A stretch of 64,000 bases of DNA from positions 5,821-69,820 of the forward strand of contig CAJTSM010000015.1 in the NCBI GenBank assembly GCA_910578935.1, read 5' to 3'. The DNA is from an uncultured Oscillibacter sp. (lineage in GTDB: Bacteria; Bacillota; Clostridia; Oscillospirales; Oscillospiraceae). This document shows, piece after piece, positions 59,564-64,000 of the stretch. The notes below the pieces were generated by a model. That model did no database searches, was not told the origin of the DNA, and saw nothing but the letters and a program-made list of their open reading frames with translations. The translations under genes and the position numbers were made by a program. How positions within the stretch are numbered: the first letter of the stretch is position 1; every line of letters begins with the position of its first letter.

Positions 59564-60079
59564 ATGAAACTGACCACAAGGCAGCTGACCCTCTGCGCAC
59601 TGCTGACCGCCTTGGCCCTGGCGCTGAGCTATTTGGAAAATTTGTTTCCCCTCTCCCTGGCCATTCCCATTCCCGGCGTAAAGCTGGGCCTGGCCAACAT
59701 CGTGACGGTTTTCGCCCTCTACGCTCTGGGCCCCGGGGAGGCGCTGCTGATTTTGCTGGCCCGGTGTTTTCTGGGCGCCCTTTTCGCCGGGAACATGAAC
59801 GCGCTGATCTTCTCCCTGCTGGGGGGCCTTTGCGCCATGACGGCTATGGTCCTCCTCTCCCGGCGGCGGGGGCTGTCTCTTTATGGTGTGTCCATAGGCG
59901 GCGCGGCGGCACACAACTGCGGGCAGATTGCCGCCGCCATGCTGAGTCTGGGCAGTTCCGCCCCGCTCTATTATCTGCCTGTTTTGCTGCTGGTATCCCT
60001 GCTTACCGGAGGATTGACCGGACTGGCCTCCGCCTGTCTGTTCCAGGGGCTCCGGCACACTGAATGGAGGAAAGGCTGA
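59564..60079 (+). CDS. Gx transporter family protein (EetB-like)
   Basis: The 171-residue membrane protein has about five helices and the start TTRQLTLCALLTALALALSYLE, PIPGVKLGLANIVTVFALY, typical of the Gx family (once named heptaprenyl diphosphate synthase component I). In flavin-based electron-transfer loci this is EetB. Its ribosome site is TAGGAGG, 10 nt after the previous gene. It may move a quinone precursor or flavin; this is unproven. Confidence 0.87.
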   Translation: MKLTTRQLTLCALLTALALALSYLENLFPLSLAIPIPGVKLGLANIVTVFALYALGPGEALLILLARCFLGALFAGNMNALIFSLLGGLCAMTAMVLLSRRRGLSLYGVSIGGAAAHNCGQIAAAMLSLGSSAPLYYLPVLLLVSLLTGGLTGLASACLFQGLRHTEWRKG

Positions 60080-60084
60080 CGGAC

Positions 60085-61173
60085 ATGGACAAGAAGGACA
60101 AAAAAGACGAGATCATCCTCCAGCAGCTGGAGGTCATTCAAACTCTGACGGAACATAATCTCCGCCGGATGGGTGCGGATTTCTGGGGAGCGCCCCTGCC
60201 GCCGGAACACAAGGCGCCGGAAACGCCGGCCGGAACTTCAAAAGCCTCCGAGGCTTCCGGGAAGAAGCCCAAGGCTCCGGAAACCTCCCAGGCCGCCGGG
60301 GAAAAAGCCGAACCGGAGGAGGCCCTGCCCCCGCCGGAAAAACTGGAGGACCTGCAAAAGGAGCTGGACAGTTACATCGGCCTGGCCGCCGTGAAGAGGG
60401 AAGTTCGGAACCTCATTGATCTGGTGAAGGTCCACCAGCTCCGGGAGAAAAACGGCCTCCCCGTGGAGGACCTGTCTCTCCACATGGTCTTTTCCGGCAG
60501 CCCCGGCACCGGCAAAACCACGATTGCCCGTCTGATGGCCCGAATTTTTCACTCCCTGGGCATTCTCTCCAAGGGGCAGCTGGTGGAGGTGGACCGGGCC
60601 GGTCTAGTGGCGGGCTATGTGGGCCAGACGGCATTGAAAACCAAAAAGGCCATCGAAAAGGCCCTGGGGGGCGTCTTGTTCATCGACGAGGCATACGCTC
60701 TCAACGGCTCCTCCGGCAACGACTTCGGCCAGGAGGCCATTGACACCATCCTCAAGGCCATGGAGGACCACCGCCGCGACCTGGTCGTCATTGCCGCCGG
60801 ATACGATGGCCCGATGGATCGCTTTATTCACTCCAATCCCGGCCTGGAGTCCCGGTTCAACCGCTTTCTTCACTTTGAGGATTACACCCCGGACGAACTG
60901 CTGGAAATCTTTAACATGCGCTGCCGCAAGGGCTGCTATGAGCTGGAGGAAGAAGCCGCCGGGCTGGTCCGGGACTTCCTTCGGGAGGAAAACCGGAACC
61001 CGGAGTCTTTTGGCAACGCCCGGGGGGTGCGGAATGTCTTTGAACGAATCCTGGTCTGCCAAGCCAGCCGCCTGGCAGGACAAGAAAACGTTACCCGCGA
61101 AGACCTGACGCGGCTGACGGCGGCGGACGTGCTGGCCGCCCGGGGGCCGGAAACTCCCCGTTTGGAAATTTAA
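60085..61173 (+). CDS. AAA+ ATPase of the CbbX/SpoVK type
   Basis: The 362-residue protein has a charged start, a Pro/Lys/Glu-rich linker (about 30-85) and a AAA+ domain: LDSYIGLAAVKREVRNL, Walker A SGSPGTGKTTIARLMA (about 136-151), pore-loop stretch GLVAGYVGQTALKTK, Walker B VLFIDEAYAL and a C-terminal lid. It resembles SpoVK and the rubisco activase CbbX. Its target is unknown. It follows the Gx gene closely and may share its transcript. Confidence 0.87.
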   Translation: MDKKDKKDEIILQQLEVIQTLTEHNLRRMGADFWGAPLPPEHKAPETPAGTSKASEASGKKPKAPETSQAAGEKAEPEEALPPPEKLEDLQKELDSYIGLAAVKREVRNLIDLVKVHQLREKNGLPVEDLSLHMVFSGSPGTGKTTIARLMARIFHSLGILSKGQLVEVDRAGLVAGYVGQTALKTKKAIEKALGGVLFIDEAYALNGSSGNDFGQEAIDTILKAMEDHRRDLVVIAAGYDGPMDRFIHSNPGLESRFNRFLHFEDYTPDELLEIFNMRCRKGCYELEEEAAGLVRDFLREENRNPESFGNARGVRNVFERILVCQASRLAGQENVTREDLTRLTAADVLAARGPETPRLEI

Positions 61174-61210
61174 GGAAGCTCCGATTCAATCACCGTGTGC
61201 GGATTGCCAG

Positions 61211-61310
61211 CCAATTTTTTGTCTGGCAAGGCAAAAACCGCAGGAACCCAGACAGATTTCAAGGTTTTTAACGCAGTCCAGGCAAAAAATTTGGCGGCAG
61301 GACGTGCGCG
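61211..61310. repeat. Possible dispersed repeat, copy 3
   Basis: AATTTTTTGTCTGG, CAAGGC and, 80 nt on, GACGTGCG, as in the two other copies (9515 and 24514). Tentative. Confidence 0.3.
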
Positions 61311-61334
61311 GGGATTTATTCAGTGGTTCCTTAA

Positions 61335-61376
61335 AACGCGCCGGACACTCCAGAGGGATGTCCGGCGCGTTTTTTG
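61335..61376 (+). terminator. Terminator after the AAA+ gene
   Basis: ACGCGCCGGACA and TGTCCGGCGCGT pair and are followed by six T. Confidence 0.9.
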
Positions 61377-61415
61377 AAGAATCTTCCGCCCCCGCGCCGT
61401 ATTGTCATTTGGGGC

Positions 61416-61462
61416 TTGACTTTGACTGGCTCCTAGTGTACTATTGTATTATTGAACTAGTG
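61416..61462 (+). promoter_or_regulatory. Promoter with possible operator before the S41 gene
   Basis: TTGACT (61416-61421), a 17-nt spacer and TACTAT (61439-61444). A CTAGTG hexamer lies on each side of the -10 box (61433-61438 and 61457-61462), and CTAGT/ACTAG also form an inverted pair. This may be a regulator site. Confidence 0.7.
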
Positions 61463-61480
61463 AAGTGGAGGGTGAACCTG

Positions 61481-63208
61481 ATGAAGAAGATGAACGCATG
61501 GGCCCGGCGGGCCCTGGGGCTGTGCCTGACGGCGCTGCTCATCGTCCCGGCCCTGGCGGCGGAGCCCCTGAGCGCGAAGCAGCGGCAGGAGGATTTAGAC
61601 TTCCTCTATGAAAAAGTCCTGTTGGGGGCCCACCCGGACGCCTTTGCCAACACGCCGGAGGAAGACTTCCTGAAGGTGAAGGCGGAGATCGCGGGGCGGC
61701 TGGAAGCCGGGACGGACACGGAGTTTCTGCTGGACCTGATGCGCCTGACGGCGCTGGTCGGGGATTCTCACACCAGCGTTTCCGTAGGAAGCCTGGCAAA
61801 TTTCCGGGCCTATCCCTTCGCCCTGGTCCGGCGGGGGGAGAGCTGGTATCTTTCCGCCGCGGCCCCGGAGGACAAGGACCTGCTGTGCCGGGAGGTCACA
61901 GCTCTGGCGGGGAAGCCGGTGGAGAAAGTCATTGAGGCTTACGGGACTCTGTTCTCCGCCGACAATCCGGTCCATCTCCGACGGAGCTTCCGGCAGGCCT
62001 GCAATGTGGCGGACATCTACGAGTACTTAGGGCTGGTGGAAGCCGGGGAACCCTTGACCGTTGCGCTGAAAGGTGGGAAGACCCTCCGCCTAGAGCCCAT
62101 GGGCATGGAGGAGATGAATAAGCTGGAGGCCGTCCGCATTTCCGGCCTTATCAAGGGCACGCCGGAGACAGCGGCGGCGGACGCCTACTACCTGGCCAAA
62201 CCCCTGACGGAGGACGCCTATTATATCCAGTACAACGCCTGCCGGGAGGCGGAGGACCTGTCTATGGAGGACTTCGCCGCTCTGGTGGCCAAGGACCTGG
62301 AAGCCGGGGACTATGACCGGGTCCTGCTGGACCTCAGAAACAACGGCGGCGGGTCCGACGGGGTCATCTGGCCCCTGTTTGAGGTTCTGCGGGAGGCCAT
62401 GGACGGCGGCGTGAAACTGGTGGGCCTCATCGGGGAGAACACCTTCTCTTCCGCCCTCATCAACGCCGTGGAGATTCAGGAGATGGGCGGCGTGCTGGCC
62501 GGGGAGGACGCCGGGGGCAGCGTGTGCCACTTCGGGGCCGTCAAGACCTTCTCCCTGCCAAACTCCAAGGTCCGGGGGCAGGTGTCCAGCAAGTACATCG
62601 ACCTGAATACCCTGCTGGACGCGGCGGCGGGCCGGGGCGTGGTGGCCTTGCAGTCGGATATCTACGTCCCCCAGGAGCTGGCGGACACGCTGGAAGGAAA
62701 AGACAGTCTGGTGGAATGGTGCCTCACCGCGCCGGACAGTCAGCTCGCCCCCGCTAATCACTACGACGCGCCTCTGACCCGGGGGCGGTTTATCGGGCAG
62801 CTCTATGAGGCGGCGGGGAGTCCCGCTGTGGAGCTCGGGGAGGAGCTCCCCTTTGCCGACAGCTTCGGCATCGAGTGGTATCTCCCCGCCGTGGCCTGGG
62901 CCAGGGAGCAGGGTATCGCCTTGGGCGGGGCCGGCGGGACCTTCTCCGCCGCCAGGCCCCTCACCTGGAGAGAGGCCGCCGTCTTCCTGGGCCGGACGGC
63001 GGAGGTCTTGGACCTCACCCTGCCAAATCCGGCAGAACACCGCCAGGGCCCCATTCCGGCGGAGCTGGTCCAGGGCTGGAAGCAGGACACGGTTACTAAA
63101 ATCTGGGATGCCGGACTTCTCCAGCCCTCCGACGCGGACTTTTCCAAGGGCCTCACCCGCTCCCAGGGGGAAGAGCTGGCGGCGGCGCTGGCGAAACTGA
63201 TAGCCTAA
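61481..63208 (+). CDS. Secreted S41-like peptidase with SLH-like C terminus
   Basis: The 575-residue protein has a signal peptide (to ALAAEP near residue 28), a helical region with VGDSHTSVSVGSLANF, and an S41-type catalytic core: VLLDLRNNGGGSDG and IGENTFSSALINAVEIQ, where the Ser of FSSA is the expected nucleophile. From about residue 430 on come parts that read like S-layer-homology repeats (FADSFGIEWYLPAVAWAREQGIALGG; LTWREAAVFLGR), which would bind wall polymers. ATG 61481 follows GGAGGG. The catalytic Lys of S41 was not placed with confidence. Confidence 0.78.
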   Translation: MKKMNAWARRALGLCLTALLIVPALAAEPLSAKQRQEDLDFLYEKVLLGAHPDAFANTPEEDFLKVKAEIAGRLEAGTDTEFLLDLMRLTALVGDSHTSVSVGSLANFRAYPFALVRRGESWYLSAAAPEDKDLLCREVTALAGKPVEKVIEAYGTLFSADNPVHLRRSFRQACNVADIYEYLGLVEAGEPLTVALKGGKTLRLEPMGMEEMNKLEAVRISGLIKGTPETAAADAYYLAKPLTEDAYYIQYNACREAEDLSMEDFAALVAKDLEAGDYDRVLLDLRNNGGGSDGVIWPLFEVLREAMDGGVKLVGLIGENTFSSALINAVEIQEMGGVLAGEDAGGSVCHFGAVKTFSLPNSKVRGQVSSKYIDLNTLLDAAAGRGVVALQSDIYVPQELADTLEGKDSLVEWCLTAPDSQLAPANHYDAPLTRGRFIGQLYEAAGSPAVELGEELPFADSFGIEWYLPAVAWAREQGIALGGAGGTFSAARPLTWREAAVFLGRTAEVLDLTLPNPAEHRQGPIPAELVQGWKQDTVTKIWDAGLLQPSDADFSKGLTRSQGEELAAALAKLIA

Positions 63209-63220
63209 TCTCTCACACAT

Positions 63221-63257
63221 AAAAGAGGACCACGGGCAGAGCCCGTGGTCCTCTTTT
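63221..63257. terminator. Terminator after the S41 gene
   Basis: AAAAGAGGACCACGGGC and GCCCGTGGTCCTCTTTT form a 17-bp stem ending in a T-run. It can act both ways. Confidence 0.92.
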
Positions 63258-63295
63258 GTTGAAAATTCTACCGATACCATTCTCTCGTCCTACGT

Positions 63296-63352
63296 CTCCC
63301 GTCCCCCCGCAGGGGGTGGGGGTTGCTCAAGGGGGAGCCTGCTCCCCCTTGA
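63296..63352. repeat. Second copy of the CAAGGGGGAGC palindrome repeat
   Basis: This segment matches 796-856, including TCAAGGGGGAGC (63327-63338) and GCTCCCCCTTGA (63341-63352). It lies downstream of nifJ on the minus strand. The sequence after it (63353-63433) differs from the first copy. Confidence 0.7.
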
Positions 63353-63433
63353 AAAGAGGCGGAGGGAATGGAGCAGAGCGGAGCTTTCGCCGCTTTCAGC
63401 GGTGGAAGCGAAGCGGGCGGAATTTCCGACGCC

Positions 63434-64000
63434 TCACTCCGCATACATTTCTTTCAGCTTGAGCAGGTGCTGATAGCGGTCCATGGCCGCCTTCTCGTTG
63501 CGCTGGAACAGCTCGCTGGCCCGGTCGGGGAACTCGCGGGTCAGGCGGCTGTAGCGGGCCTCGTTCATCAGGAACTCCTGATACCCGCCGGCGGGCTCCT
63601 TGGAATCCAGGGTGAACTTGGCGCCCTCGGCAGCGGGGTTGAAGCGGAACAGGTTCCAATAGCCGCACTCCACGGCCTTCTTCATTTCCGCCTGGCAGTT
63701 CATCATGCCGCCCTTGATCGAGTGCATCTCGCAGGGGGAGTAGGCGATGATGAGGGACGGGCCGGGATAGGCCTCGGCCTCCTGAATGGCCTTCAGGGTC
63801 TGGGCGGGGTTGGCGCCCATGGCCACCTGGGCAACATAGATATAGCCGTAGCTCATGGCGATCTCCGCCAGGGACTTCTTCTTGATCTCCTTGCCGGCCG
63901 CGGCGAACTGTGCCACCTGGCCGATGTTGGAGGCCTTGGAGGCCTGGCCGCCGGTGTTGGAGTAGACCTCGGTGTCGAAGACGAAGATGTTCACGTCGTT
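63434..64000 (-). CDS. nifJ: Pyruvate:ferredoxin oxidoreductase, C-terminal part
   Basis: Partial gene that runs off the right edge; the last 188 codons are present. The frame starts in NDVNIFVFDTEVYSNTGGQASK, the thiamine-diphosphate-binding region of PFOR, then AMSYGYIYVAQVAMGANPAQTLKAI and PSLIIAYSPCEMHSIKGGM, and ends LLKLKEMYAE. The enzyme makes acetyl-CoA, CO2 and reduced ferredoxin from pyruvate in anaerobes. Repeat DNA follows its stop codon. Confidence 0.96.
   Translation of the reverse strand, partial: NDVNIFVFDTEVYSNTGGQASKASNIGQVAQFAAAGKEIKKKSLAEIAMSYGYIYVAQVAMGANPAQTLKAIQEAEAYPGPSLIIAYSPCEMHSIKGGMMNCQAEMKKAVECGYWNLFRFNPAAEGAKFTLDSKEPAGGYQEFLMNEARYSRLTREFPDRASELFQRNEKAAMDRYQHLLKLKEMYAE

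Overview
The window looks like a chromosome segment of a GC-rich, spore-forming gut Clostridium relative (Oscillospiraceae type: Flavonifractor, Oscillibacter and similar). The evidence is strong Shine-Dalgarno sites, alanine- and proline-rich GC-biased coding, SpoVT and RicT homologues, type III glutamine synthetase, a sodium-pumping decarboxylase, pyruvate:ferredoxin oxidoreductase and a T-box leader. I see no phage, insertion sequence or CRISPR array.

Layout. 0-1.4 kb: a five-gene tRNA operon on the minus strand (Gly, Arg, His, Gln, Lys). 1.4-11.4 kb: mixed housekeeping and transport genes (C26 amidohydrolase, lipoprotein, TraX-like protein, two NSS sodium symporters, lipase, ispE, sfsA). 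11.6-15.0 kb: a four-gene sodium-translocating oxaloacetate decarboxylase operon. 15.3-20.4 kb: CDF metal exporter, zinc-ribbon proteins, CidA/LrgB pair, tRNA-Arg(CCT) and a PepSY protein. 20.5-36.4 kb: a long plus-strand sugar and glycan locus with a CDP-polyol-type pair, FkbM and other methyltransferases, a rhamnan-synthesis-F glycosyltransferase, GT2, rfbA/rfbC/rfbD, a radical SAM enzyme, a nucleotidyltransferase-kinase fusion, SIS isomerase, GT9-like transferase, HAD phosphatase and hexapeptide acetyltransferase. 36.7-39.7 kb: two minus-strand regulatory units (XRE/zinc ribbon/DUF6514; ECF sigma/DUF4367/DUF6147). 40-45 kb: spoVT, T-box-controlled asnB and glnN. 45-51 kb: ricT-holB, asparaginase and a sulfur/selenium-type module (DUF3343, YedE, TusA). 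51-57 kb: gapA, SRP RNA, dnaX, ybaB and a DUF4127 lipoprotein. 58-64 kb: apbE-NusG_II-Gx (flavin/electron-transfer type), an AAA+ ATPase, a surface S41 peptidase and the 3' end of nifJ.

The most unusual part is the glycan locus. Six proteins with unrelated catalytic domains (two methyltransferases, two glycosyltransferases, a GT9-like protein and an acetyltransferase) each carry what looks like the same roughly 90-residue Rossmann-type module, fused at either the N or the C terminus. The locus also holds an isomerase, a kinase-nucleotidyltransferase fusion, a HAD phosphatase and a GT9-like transferase, the activity set of a nucleotide-heptose-type pathway built from non-standard parts. It has no membrane protein and begins behind an intrinsic terminator.

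Other points of interest: a hairpin repeat of about 73 bp that abuts the CCA end of two separate tRNA genes, an in-frame amber codon that truncates a gene at 6.68 kb, and a possible sigma-G promoter before spoVT. All functional calls come from reading the sequence; no database search was run.
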